Assembly: GCA_038496445.1 (NCBI GenBank)
Contig: JALMLS010000440.1
Location: 186,001-250,000 of the forward strand
Source of the DNA: Trichosphaerium sp. ATCC 40318
Taxonomy: Eukaryota; Discosea; Flabellinia; Trichosidae
DNA: 64,000 bases
Direction: 5' to 3'
Shown: in pieces, positions 1 to 11,673 of the stretch
Layout of the letters: each line of letters starts with the position of its first letter
How positions within the stretch are numbered: the stretch's first letter is position 1
The notes under the pieces: generated by a model
Seen by the model: the letters and a program-made list of their open reading frames with translations, nothing else
Told to the model about the DNA's origin: nothing
Databases searched by the model: none
Program-made: the position numbers and the translations under genes

Positions 1-3000
1 TGAAGCCCTAGTATTTTGTTGACCCCCATTCTGCTGAAACTGATGTGATAATCCCAATTGTGTCTGCAATTGCTTGGACGCATTAGGAAATGGTGACTGA
101 GGCTGTATCTGTTGCAGCTGCTGTACTGGAAGAAAACCTGGCGGCTAGACAGTAGTCAGTGAACTGTAAAATAGTACATAACATTGATAGTTCTGTGATA
201 GCGAAGCCGCTCCGGTTGCTCTTGCTGCTCCTGGTGTTGCAACAAATGCAAATTAAAGCGCATACCTGTTGGTGAGGAAACATGTGCGGCTGCATATTGT
301 ATTTAGGTCCATAAAGTGGTTGAGGAAAGACCGGATAAAGAACACCAGAAGGACCATTTGGGATATTAGTTGGTTGTACGGGATGAATAGGATGATGAGG
401 TAAGAATCCTTTTGGAGCGGTTCCCTTTGGAAGGAATTTGGGTGTATGAGGGTTTAAACCTTTCGCAGCTGGTACTTTTCTTGAAGGTGCCTTTGGACTA
501 GTTAGTGCTGTTGAATACCTCATTGGCTGTTTTGGTGAAATTGAAGGCGATCGAAGGCTTTTCTTGGGGGTTGACGGTGTTGGCTTAGGTTTCGGAGATG
601 TCATCTTTGCTCTTTCTTTGGTTCTCTGCTCCTGAAACACGAGTTAAGAATTTGAAGAATTGTAACAGTACTTACTTCTTTGAGTGTTTTCATATAACTA
701 GAGTCAATGATCGATTTATCCATGACTATTACATCCTTTTCACTAATTTTAGAAATATCTGGAGTCGTTCCTGCTGAGACAAAAGTATTTTGTTTCTTGC
801 ATGTTGAGATAATCGTGTTAAGTTCAGGGCATCTAAAAACGTTAAGTTAGTACTGTTATCAGATTTAAGTTAGCTATACGTACCTGCAAACGCATTTCTC
901 ATCACCGACAATTATAGCAAGAGATATTGCCCTACTCAGAGCTGTATTTAACCTTTTAGGGTTGAACACAAAGCCAACCTAGCTCAAATTACGTTTTATT
1001 TTGTAAAAAGAAAGAAATACGTTATGTGTTTGGTCTCCTTTTAAAGCGCCACGTGTTGTACGAACTGTACTGATGATAATCACCTATAGAACTAATATTA
1101 GCTTATATTCAATACAGTAGGGTACATACCTTCCGTTCATGTCCTTGAAACTCAGCAGTACTACCAACTTTTACATTATAGAATTTGCTCTGTTTTAGTA
1201 GATAAGATATCTTTTGGACTTGCTTTCTTGTTGCTGCAATGACACCAATATCTTCCTCATACATACCGTTTCTCTTGAGCGCCTAGAAGTACCTATTTAG
1301 GTTTGGAGCACAAAGTTATCAAAGAACATACATTTATGAGATGCTTTACAGCAATAGCTTCCTTGCTATTAAAGTAAGATGGAGAATCTCCTTCACGCTC
1401 ATCTGTGCTCCCTTGAACATCATAGAACATGATAGGAAAGCTATCATTAGCACCCATGCTAAACTGGAAGTCTATGCTTTATTGTAAACGATGAAATCTT
1501 ATCTGATACAGTACCTTGAATCTCGAGCATTTCAGTATTGTGTGCACATGCTACATACAGTTAATATAAATATGATCAACAAAACGTGCCTATCAGTTTC
1601 CTCTTGTAGAACAACTGAGATAACGAGGTAAGTATCTTTGGATGGTTTCTATAGTTTCTTTGAAGCTCAACACAGAGTCTTGGATCTTTGCGTCCAACAT
1701 AGACCTTAACAATCAATAAGAGGTGCCAACAATATTACAATTATACTTACATCAAGCTCAACAAGATGCTCCATAACTGACTTGTGTAAGCCATGGTGAC
1801 CCGCTATTTGAGATTGAACTACAGGTCCAAGCTGCTTATCATCGCCTTGGGAAGTTCTTGTTAGTACTAATCCATTTTCACTTGTGTACCAGCCATAATT
1901 ATGGTTGTGTCTTTATTTGCCATTGATATTGGAATCAACGCTTCAGCTTGCATCAACTGTGCAGCTTCATCCATGATGATATGAGTAAAATGTCCTGGTT
2001 GGATTCCAAGAGAATACAGTTGTCCAGCTGAACGAACAGTAGTTACAAGAACTTTATATTCCTTCAACTTAGAAAGTGATGGCATCACGAACACTTCCTA
2101 CAAAAAAGTAAGAAAAAACAAAGAAACAACTTACTTTGTACCTTTTCTTCATCGTAGGCTGTATATTTGAATGTAACATCTTTCATCGTCCAACGTTTAC
2201 GATGAATTGCCATAAGACGAAGCATTTCTTTCGGTTTTAAGAACCTTGCAAGCGAAATAACAAAGGTATCGGTAGCACTATGTCAACAATTAGTAATAAA
2301 TTTCGAGAACAGAAAAGCTCTTACCTGTTTGATGGCGCACACACAAGTATTTTTGCAGATCTTTGCTTACAAGTTATTTGATATATAACTTCACAAAGCG
2401 TTCTGGTTTTACCAGTACCAAAAGGACCAAATAAAAGGAATGGAGCACCTTTTTTTTCAACACTTAGAAAGACGTTTTCTAAAAAATAAAAATACCTTTG
2501 TGTTGGCGGTTGAGGATATTGAGAACAGCACTTGCTTGTTCAGGGTTAGCAGATACATGTTTATCAAACCACTTGATTGAATTCATCTTATACATTTTTC
2601 TAGTTGGTGGAGAAAACCCTTGGCAAAGTTAACAATAAAATAATGTGTTTGTGTACTCTTTGGCCAAACTACATCAATGTCTGCAACTTCGATTGCGCGG
2701 TGAAACAATCTAAAGTCTAGCTTAATAAGATGATACATTCTCGAAATAAACTAACCTCATCTCCATTCTATTGTACGAAAATCTAACGTTCCAAAGTTGA
2801 TCTTCATTTGCGAAGGTATAGAATTCAGGAGCTCCAGCCTAAAAGTTGTTTGGGTTCAAACCACTGTAACTAGTTAACTTACAACTATTACACTGTCTTT
2901 CTTCACAAGATACACACGTCCTTCATATGCATACTCAGGTTTTTCATCACGCCACATAAAGATACTATCACCTGGAGAAACAAAGTAAGGAACTATTCTT

Positions 3001-4763
3001 TTTTTTCATATTTTGTACCGGATAGAATTGATGGTCGACCTTCAGCTAATCCTTTCACTTTGACTTCTGTAGAACGTTTTGTAACAGCTCTCAAAGTTCC
3101 TAAATGTCGCCATAAGAAATCACTACCTGGCTCTTAGGCAATACCATTGATCATGTTGTGTTTGACTTCGGTAACTTTACTTTGTCGCAAATCATACCAT
3201 CTAACAAGTTGCTTTTGACGTGCTTCCTAATTTCTTTTAGAATAAACTTGAATACAAACGTTGTTACCTCTATCCATAGTAAGTTGTGAAGCCTATGTCT
3301 CCAGTTTGGTCTCAAATTCCAAGGATTGTAATCATCAACACGATCAACTGCATCAAGACAGTTTTGCATTTCTTCAGGAACAGGGTACTCACCTAGTTTC
3401 TACACAAAGAGTTAGATGTTTGTGGATGGTGTATGCATTACTTACCACTTTATAAGGTGTATACACCGGAGTGTGATAATGATTATTTGAGAAAATGGCT
3501 TGCATTGAAGGTGCAACGAATACTTTTTCGGGATTGTAAGGATCTTGTTCAGAGAACTTTGCTTCAGGATGATTAGTACAAAAATTTACTTCCAGGTAGA
3601 CTATTCATACGTCCTACTGCTGCAAGTTGTTTTTGAGCTTCTTCATCAACAACATTTGCTGAAAGAGCGTGTATGTATTGCTTAACTTTATCTGTGTTTT
3701 GAATCCACAAGTCAATAATAATATGTTTTGTGTAGCAGTTTGGTATTCCTGTAACTTGATTAAACACCATTGGCACCTGATCATTTGTTAGTATTACAAA
3801 CAATTAAATTGTTTATTAACGTTTTAATGTACCTCTAGAGATCCACCATACGCTTTAAGACCCTTGCTACGATATTTATTTCTGTCATTTTTGAAAGAAA
3901 AGAATCCTTTTGAGTTTCCAAAGGTACTGAAAGACCACGTGATGTTCTTTACTTTATACGATACATTTGTGTTGTTCCTGATTGTCATTTTAAACTTTGT
4001 TGTAGAACCAACCAAAGGCGCAATAACCTTGAGTTTAAACAAGTTAGCATACTGTACAGGACAAGTGAGGTTAAGTGTACCCTAGGTAAGTTGTCAACAA
4101 TCTTGAAGTGGCTTGCTGCTTTAGGGCGAGTCTTTTGTTTCCATTGAAGGTGCAAGGCTTTCTCACGCTCGATATCTTGCCTGTTTGAAGAATAAACCTT
4201 CAACAGATAAAAAAAAATAAAATGACGTACCGCCGCACATGTTTATTGTCGTTTCGCAGTTTCGAAGGCTTCATATTTATTGTGCCAAGGCCAGTCACAT
4301 TATGCTTTACTCCTTTCTTAGTATAACTATTAGTAACTTTCGAAGCTTGCGATGGGTCCTGGAACGTTACAAAGCAATGTCCTTGTTTTGTAAATAGAAC
4401 CTAAAAAAAATAATAAATACACATCAGTCCACTATGGAGAGTTGACGTAAAGCTTAACAACCATAGCGGTAATCTTTTTTAAGACGGTTAAACTTCAAGT
4501 ATAGTTCGTTAAATATTCAAACCGTTTATGGCGCTTATGTGATTTACAAGCGCTGTAGGAATTGAAGAAGCGTGTAGAAAAAAAATTTTACGCACGTCCT
4601 GAAGAGGTGTTTTGAAATACGCTTCAAATAATCCTTGTAGTCGTTTTTCATCAGGTAGAGGCTGTTTACAGCGTACGAAGTATACAAAAACTTTAAACTC
4701 ACTGGTTACAGCGTTTAGACTATAAAAAGGTAAGTAGAGCGCTAAAATAACGTTGTTACCCAT
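1..4763 (-). CDS. MOV10/SDE3-like superfamily 1 RNA helicase, 3' end beyond window
   Basis: Multi-exon gene starting at the ATG at 4763. The first exons (4763-4509 and about 4400-4220) read as a divergent RRM: a strand FKVFVYFV, a helix [15 protein letters not shown] and an RNP1-like [10 protein letters not shown] beta-rich region (about 4080-3580) and [21 protein letters not shown] (about 3300) match the segment before the core in MOV10 proteins. The helicase core follows in order: Q-like NPEQASAVL (about 2550), Walker [11 protein letters not shown] (about 2420), DEAA box (about 1965), GDDKQLGPV (about 1840), [10 protein letters not shown] (about 1150) and RLNTALSRA (about 950). The tail is basic and proline-rich (640-290), then glutamine-rich to the window edge. 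The family unwinds RNA 5'-3' in silencing and decay complexes. MOV10 type is favoured over UPF1 because of the region before the core. Exon joins were read by eye. Confidence 0.85.
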
Positions 4764-5802
4764 TGTTGGCTTTTTTTGGTAGGTTGGCCATGATATGCCA
4801 CAACAATAACCTGTATGTATACTACGTATGTGGAGTCGTTAACAGTTGTTAAAATCTGGTTTTGATTGACTGGGAGATAGCTGTTCTCTCAGAGGAAATC
4901 ACAACTTTTCTTTGCACAAACCAGAACGTTAGATTGCGCATATCAATAAGGGGACGCCCAGGGCTAAAGATCCCCTCTCTTCAGTGTGGATCTAGCATAA
5001 CCTTTAGACTCACCCTCAAGAGCAAATGTGTTGATCAAGAGACAACAAAAATAGATACTGCGTTGTTGGTGGTTGGTTGGCGGAAAAGTAGTTCGAGGTA
5101 CTGTTGTAGGAGGCAATGTCGGAGGAGCTGTATAGGAAGGGTCGTTGGTGTTCAGTAGGAGGCTTGGAAAGCTATCACATTAAGCGGAAACAAGTTATGA
5201 ATGCCTCAACACTGTTAGCTGTATGTTTTTCTATGGTTTGTTCAATCACGTGGTTTGAACGGTTGGATTCGCTAGCTTGAAGAATAGCAATTGTTCTTTT
5301 TGTCAGTACTCAAAGATGTCATCATTTATTTCAATGACCGCTAGCCGCAAGCATTATCAAAGCAGCAATTTTTCCCTTATATATCACATGTGAATCTGTA
5401 GTGCGTGTCAGTTATCATCAATTAACACATATCTGCAAATTTCAACGGCTCTCACCAGTAGATTAAACAAGTCTCAATAGTCAAAAAAAGTGATAACCTC
5501 CTATCCACCTAAGTGTGCACGTGCATCAAAGTGATGACTAGGGTATTGGTTACACCTAGCTGTCACTTTCGCGCTCTTTTTGTGGTTTGAGGATAGTCAT
5601 TTAACAAAAAGCACACGTGTTTACACAAACACTGCAATCCTCTCCAAAACAGTCCTCTGAATACTCCACCATATTTTAAGTTGAAGTAGGGCAAAAAAAA
5701 TACGACGTTCTTAGTGATGGCTGATTAAAATTCAGTGTTAGCAAGCACAAGAACGCACAGCATTATCAACCAGAAATGCGTTGATATGTTAGGGTATTTT
5801 TT
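4764..5802. other. Intergenic, no gene seen
   Basis: This spacer lies between the divergently placed helicase start and the inverted-repeat arm. Only short open frames without recognisable composition are present. Two CACGTG hexamers (about 5519 and 5612) are the only motifs noted. It probably holds both promoters. Confidence 0.5.
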
Positions 5803-5905
5803 ACTGAAATAATGTGGCGTTCTATGTTATGAGAAGGTTGTGATGCATTTCATCGTTAGTTTTCATTCATCACAACACAGTAAACAACACAACAGCAAAA
5901 ATCTA

Positions 5906-6824
5906 ATGAGCGCCGGTGGAGATTACACTTACACTTTTACCTTTGGGTCCGAAGTTACAATCTTGGCATGCTTCGATGTACAAAAGGTAGTCTTGTACAA
6001 CGTTATAGCATTGGTTTTCCACCTTACGAACTATATTTTAGGGCTCGTGGCGCAAAGATAAGCTCAAATGGCTGAAAGTAAACGGAGACACTCAAAAAGA
6101 CATCACGTTTGTAAACAGATACAAGGACGGCATTGAAGAAGAGATAACGTTCGAACACAAGGGAACGAAATATCGCTTAGCTTGGATCTCCGTTTTAGGT
6201 CGTTGGTGTGTATCAACATCACGTAGTATGGCGCCTTGTGCCCCTAAAGTACCAAAACCAAAAGATAACTCAGTTCGACCTGCTGAATTGAGTGGTATCA
6301 ACGGATACATCGACGAAATCAAGGCAAGCTACTTTTGTTGGAGATGGATGAAAGACGCCGATGGTGTTAAACGTCGAGCACTTACCATTGAAGACAGAGG
6401 ATCTTCCGCTTGCTCTGCACCAATCAAGTATCGGTAAGACCTAGCTTGCTTTGACTTTGTTGTATCCTTACTTATTTTTTTCTTATTTAGCCCACGTGAT
6501 TTTGTTGGTGTGGATGATAGTTTTGCCAAAGATTTTGGTAAATCATACTTTTGTTGGAGATGGTATAAACGCGGTCTTATTGAGTCCTTCCGCCTTGTGA
6601 CTATTGAAGACAAGGATGGCGATGTGTACGAAAATGATGATCCTGTTGTTTCTCCAATAAGTCTTCAAGGTAATGAATCAATTACCTAAAGTACCATTGT
6701 GTTGTTACTAACGCTTTGATTTACAGGTATCAATGGATACAGTTCTGGAATAGAAAAGATGAAATGGAATTGGAAATGGTTCTCACGTCCTGGCAGCAAG
6801 TACCGTGTCTTGGTAATCGAATAA
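5906..6824 (+). CDS. Tryptophan-rich triple-repeat protein, copy A
   Basis: Four exons (5906-5986, 6042-6433, 6491-6669, 6727-6824) give 249 residues; all splice phases agree. The ATG at 5906 is chosen because the copy at 10056 starts identically. There is no signal peptide or membrane segment. After an N-terminal domain of about 85 residues come three tandem units of about 45 residues. They have the pattern G-(I/V)-(N/D)-G-(Y/F), I.K, YFCWRW.K, R.(L/V)TIED; the last ends WNWKWF and LVIE at the C-terminus. The regular spacing of Trp and the TIED strand suggests a repeated beta fold such as a trefoil or lectin-like barrel, but this is inference. I do not recognise a family. It is paired with an inverted copy 2.3 kb away. 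Confidence 0.75.
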
Positions 6825-7068
6825 ATCATTATATTGTCCGCCCAAGAGCACCAACTCAGTCATTAACCAAATAAACAAGTTCATCTATTAGTTCTGGTGT
6901 ATTGTTATGCTCTACATAAAATGTAGCTTCATGTAGAAGTAAAAACTTCAAACTAAGGTCATACAGTTCATTGCACTATTACTCATCTATAAAGATCACC
7001 TGATAGCAAATAGTGCACAAGTCAAAAATCAGTCATGGTCAAAAGATACTTTTGCTTTCTCCAAACAA

Positions 7069-8773
7069 ATGGCACCATTCATAAACTCGTACATGTTCTT
7101 GGTACTGGTGCTCTTATTTAATATCGAAACATGTCAAAGTGTATGCTACGGTGCTCCTGATTCTATAGTTGCTCTCTACAAGTTCGAAGAAGACAGTAAT
7201 ATACCCATCAATTCGATAAACAATCCGAACGTAATTTCTCGGTTCTCAACAGCATCAGGTGATGTCATTACCACGGTGAGTTGTAATTAGGAATTTGCAT
7301 CACTTGTATTTAATAAAACCTACATGGCATTATGGTGGCGCTTCCGTTCAACGGAATAAACAATAACGATTTTTTCAAATTAATCACGTGCTCCTATAAA
7401 ACTCCGTTGAAACTTATTTTGTTTGTTGACTTCCCGCACTTCGCTGTTGTTTTAACATCCCGCAGGGTCATGTGGGCAACGGAGTGTTTTTAGATGGTAC
7501 AGGAGCTTTTGAAGTAGACACTGGCGATGTAAAGGGCACCAATTTCAGTAAGAAACATTTCATAAGCCAGTTTGAACCGGTATCAATTTTAGGCAAAATT
7601 TAGTAACATACTGAATTTTAGGTAATTTCACTGTTGAGTTCTGGTTCATGCTGATTGTTGAACCAGTTGACATCAAAAATTTGTTTTATATGTTCAATGG
7701 TACCGGTTTACAAGTTTCTGTATCTCCACAAGCACATTTGTTAGCAACATATATATCAAACGGTGGCCAGCAATTTGTACCTGATGCATCTCATGTTCTG
7801 CTCGATGGCCAATGGCATCACATAGCTGTAACTTTCTCTGAGTAAATTGTTGATTATAAAAGATTATAACTCACTAGGTTAGGCGCTCCTATCAGATTAT
7901 CATTTATCTTGATGGGAATATTAGTCATACTAGTTCTCTACTCTCATGTTGTATGACTCATTCTGGAAACCCGTTCGAAATTGGACAGAAGGGACTTATC
8001 CTTGAATTAGATGAAGTACTGTACAGCCAAACACATTTTGTACCTAACAGTACATTTAACAGGTATCTTATTATACTACGACACTAGTACCTTCGGAGAT
8101 ATCAAGTATCTACGCAGCAGGTAAAACTTAAGTTCTATTTCAACAAAAAAGAGTTTGCTCCTCAATCCTGTTTAGGGCAAGCTGGCAAATGCGTCGAACC
8201 AACACAAGTGGAATTGAAGCCCAAAGTAATTGCTCTTGAATCACTTGGTGCAACATGCTCGAACAACACTTTTTGTGTTTTCTTTAACCAAAATGTTGCG
8301 CTAGCCGGAGAGTTAGACTTGCGTGGTATCACCATCAAAGTACAAGGTACAAAATGAATAACAACCTTGTAATATACTAATGTGGTGTTAGGGAACATCT
8401 CATTTGATAGCGCTGTAATCACAGTTGATGAGAATACAACGATAATTGTTGAAGGATGTACTTCATTTGGTACTCTCACAGTTTCACTTGATTCTGTAGT
8501 TACCGGATTTGAATTATTCAACTCTAATTCATTCTGTGATGAATCTTCAGTTGAGGATGTATTGGTCAAGCGTGCTTCTGGTTGCTCATCACTAAAATCA
8601 GGTACAGTATTTTTTGATTGTTAGGATACGTGTTTATTGTATTTGTAGAATTGTCTTCTACACGTGCTCTATTCTTTATTGGAGATATATTCCCGTGTAC
8701 TTCAGGAGCTATACAATTATACCGTTCTCTTCTATTTATGATACTACTACTTGTGTTGTTGGCACAGTTGTAA
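7069..8773 (+). CDS. LamG-like (concanavalin-fold) cell-surface protein with GPI-type tail
   Basis: The ATG at 7069 opens a hydrophobic signal peptide (MFLVLVLLFN) ending near CQS-VC. Spliced exons then give a laminin-G/jelly-roll domain: IVALYKFEED, GNGVFLDGTGAFEV, FTVEFWFM and LLDGQWHHIAVTF are the usual strand motifs. An Asn-rich, Cys-containing region (about 8175-8600) follows. Intron 8602-8648 leads to a last exon whose end is a hydrophobic stretch (RSLLFMILLLVLLAQL) right before the TAA at 8771-8773, as in GPI-anchor signals or tail anchors. LamG_3-type domains bind glycans or proteins outside the cell, so a role in adhesion or recognition is likely. The gene sits in the loop of the inverted duplication. 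Middle exon joins are less certain than the ends. Confidence 0.75.
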
Positions 8774-9139
8774 GCCAATTTGTACTGTTACAAAGCTTGT
8801 AAATGCGTTGCTATAAAGTATCTTTGAATATTCCATTGGCTGATACGTCAAAGTACCTTTGTCTTAACGAACACCAACGATCATTGCTTTCAACAATCTG
8901 TGATCGCTTCGAACGTACAAAGGACAGCCAGTTCTAATGTCATTAATGGTTACTCAAACGGTGCTGCTATTATTGAGTTTATAGCGCTGTTGAAATGAGC
9001 ATAAGTTTGACAAGTCGCAAGCTAGGCTAGTAGACGTGTCTCTTTAACTTGCACCAATGAATCAAGAGTCAAACTATATTTCAGTTTATTTATACTCAAA
9101 TTGCTGAAACACTTCTTCAGCGTTGGAAGGACAAGAGAT
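8774..9139. other. Spacer, no gene seen
   Basis: About 365 bases lie between two convergent genes (LamG on plus, copy B on minus). No open frame, repeat or RNA structure was recognised; it should hold both 3' ends. Confidence 0.5.
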
Positions 9140-10056
9140 TTACTCGATTACTAATATACGGTACTTGCCACCAGACCCTGAGAACCATTTCCAATTCCAT
9201 TTCATCTTTTCTATTCCAGAACTGTATCCATTGATACCTGTAAATCAAAGCGTTAGTAACAACACAATGGTACTTTAGGTAATTGATTCATTACCTTGAA
9301 GACTTATTGGAGAAACAACAGGATCATCATTTTCGTACACATCGCCATCCTTGTCTTCGACAGTCACAAAACGAAACGTGTCATTGCCACGTTTAAACTG
9401 TCTCCAACAAAAGTATGATTTACCAAAATCTTTGGCAAAACCATCAACACCAACAAAATCACGTGGTCTAAACAAGAAAAAAATGAGTAAAGAAAGGTCA
9501 GTCACGCAATTCTTTAGCGATCTTACCGATAACTGATTGGCTCTGTACATGCAGGAGCTCCTCCTTTATCTTCAATGGTAAGCGCACGACGTTTAACACC
9601 ATCGGCGTCTTGCATCCATCTCCAACAAAAGTAGCTTGCCTTGATTTGATCGATGTATCCGTTGATACCGCACAATTCAGCTGGGCGAACTGCGTTATCT
9701 TTTGGTTTTGATACTTTAGGGGCACAAGGCGCCATACTACGTGATGTTGATACACACCAACGACCTAAAACAGAGATCCAAGCCAGAATATACTTGGTTC
9801 CCTTGTACTCAAAAGTTATCTCTTCTTCAATGCCGTCCTTGTATCTGTTTACAAACGTGATGTCTTTTAGAGTATCTCCGTTTACTTTCAGCCATTTTAG
9901 CTTTTCTTTGCGCCACGAGCCCTAAAAATAGTTCGTAAGGCAAGCCATCAATGCTGTAACATTGTAAAAGACTACCTTTTGTACATCGAAGCATGCCAAG
10001 ATTGTAACTTCGGACCCAAAGGTAAAAGTGTAAGTGTAATCTCCACCGGCGCTCAT
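9140..10056 (-). CDS. Tryptophan-rich triple-repeat protein, copy B
   Basis: This is the reverse-complement paralogue of the gene at 5906-6824, with the same four-exon plan (start 10056, TAA ending at 9140). It keeps an open frame and all repeat motifs: GINGYIDQIKASYFCWRWM, ALTIEDK, GKSYFCWRQFKRG and a final GINGY...WNWKWF. Differences from copy A are scattered substitutions rather than indels, for example WRQFKRG against WRWYKRG. The copy is therefore probably functional and not a pseudogene. Function is unknown; the same beta-repeat inference applies. Similarity reaches about 100 bases upstream of the ATG, so promoter elements were probably duplicated too. Confidence 0.75.
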
Positions 10057-10727
10057 TAGATTTGCTGTTGTGTTGTTTACTGTGTTGTGGTAAATGAAAA
10101 TTAACGATCAATGCATCACAACCTTCTAATAACGCAGAACGCCACATTTATTCAGATAAAAATTACAAAACATAGCAACGTCCCTCAACACGTGTTACTA
10201 TGACATATGTCTCTGGCGCTCATTTCTACTCTTTTGAGAGGTTTTCCGGAGTTAAACTACAGTGCTAAAACCTCAACAAACTAACTCAAAGCTAAACATT
10301 GGTGTTTTATGTTCGAACCACACTGTTTGTAACGCGAATGCTAAACTGCTATACAGCTTCGCGTATTTTTTACAGACTTTCCATACTTAGTACAACAGAA
10401 ACAATAACATCAAGAAGACAACAGTTTGGCATACCTACAGATGGATCATAGTTTGCTTGTAAAGTACTTGGCATTCTTATACCACACTGTATTAAAAGGA
10501 CAGTTTAACCATCCTATAATGTTTGTTGTCATACCTAAACAGTTTCCGTTACTCTTGTTGTAGCACGCTCTAAGCACAACAGCAACACAACCAATAATAT
10601 GAGAAAAAAACTTCTCTTAGACTATTTTTAGAAACCTCTATTATCTTACTCCTACCTCATCCAATTGGGAGGAAGACAATATCTACTCCGGCCCTTGATA
10701 GTCTTGTTTACTAGCCAACAAGAATAT

Positions 10728-11030
10728 ACATGGGCACTGCTTTTGAGACAGTTTTTTCGAATTCTTTTTCTCGCAAATGGAATGAAACGAATCTCTGATT
10801 TTTGATTTTTAAGGAATTCAGAATCTTTGAGACGTTTTTTCTCACTCAGACTATCCTAGTTCAATTACTATTTGAACATGCATCTATACTATAGGATTGA
10901 TTTCCATTGCGAGTTGGCTACGTACCGAGAAAAAGTACCAACAGTCATAGCAATTTTTTACAAAGTAGCTCATTTTTTCAAAAAATGATGGAATTTCTGA
11001 AACTGTCTCAAAAGCGATGCTGCCCATGTT
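10728..11030. mobile_element. MITE-like element with about 28-bp terminal inverted repeats
   Basis: The left end (10728-10756) reads ACATGGGCA then CTTTTGAGACAGTTT. The right end (11001-11030) is its reverse complement except for a 3-nt difference. The 303-bp body is AT-rich and non-coding. Target-site duplications are not clear by eye. It lies in a roughly 1.1 kb gene-free spacer (10057-11169) in which nothing else was recognised. A non-autonomous DNA transposon is the simplest reading. Confidence 0.55.
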
Positions 11031-11169
11031 TATCGTCAACCACTTTAAACTACAAAACTAATTTCCACTGTATTTTAGAGTTAGACATTACACAACATGT
11101 TGTAAATAGATCTCGAGAAAGTTTGTGAAATCTCTTTCTATGGTTTGAATAAGAATGCAACAAAATTCT

Positions 11170-11584
11170 AGTGATCAACACATGCACAAAAACGCCTTTG
11201 AGCTTGCTATGTGCAACTCATGTACACCAATTAATACCTTGGCACCCTCTTTAGTTGCACGCGTATCATATAAGGTAATGGTATGATCACCAACTAAGTA
11301 CTTCAAACATTCATCTGTCTTTCTAATTCAATCTCATGAACACATGCCAAAGCCTTGCCGCCCTCATCTGTAATTGAAGTACAAGATAAGTCAATTGTAT
11401 GAACACCAGCTAAAGCCTTGATACCCTCATCTGTTATATTGACATAGTATGTTGTGTTATAGGCAATACAATTTGAAATAGACTGTGGTCGATTATTGTT
11501 GGCTAAGGCGATTTGTAATTTAGCAACCAAGCCTTGTGTGATTCCCTGAAACCGAACACCATACTGACTTATTTTTAGGCACAA
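11170..11584 (-). pseudogene. Broken F-box/LRR paralogue (ITDEG repeats)
   Basis: The minus strand holds three or four LRR units of the type ITDEGIKALAGVHTIDL, closely like the intact gene at 13412-14559. The frame ends in a stop just after a unit boundary at about 11303. The next unit (TDECLKYLVGDHTITL, then TKEGAKVLIGVHELHI) continues in another frame, so there is an indel. No F-box region is visible upstream. The evidence favours a truncated, frameshifted copy. A missed intron at the break is less likely because the frame change falls inside a repeat unit. Confidence 0.65.
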
Positions 11585-11673
11585 ACCAGGCTAGAGAGCT
11601 GTTACTCTCGGGTACATGTTTCCATTTCAAGATTGAGGATAGCTTAAACAAAAAACATGAGATTTTATTCCAA

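Larger units (their letters stand above)
5803..10158. repeat. Inverted duplication, arms 5803-6824 and 9140-10158
   Basis: The two arms are reverse-complement copies of about 1 kb with high identity over exons, introns and about 100 bases of 5' flank. Both share GTGGCGTTCT and AACAACACAACAGC upstream of the start. Similarity stops at or just after the stop codons. The roughly 2.3 kb between the arms holds a LamG-domain gene. Each arm carries one copy of the tryptophan-rich gene, so the two are paralogues facing each other. Introns differ more than exons, which suggests that both copies are under selection. Confidence 0.85.

Noticed and set aside
4862-5158. A 98-codon plus-strand frame in the spacer before the inverted repeat
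   Set aside because: No family-like motifs, no plausible splice partners, and basic low-complexity end.
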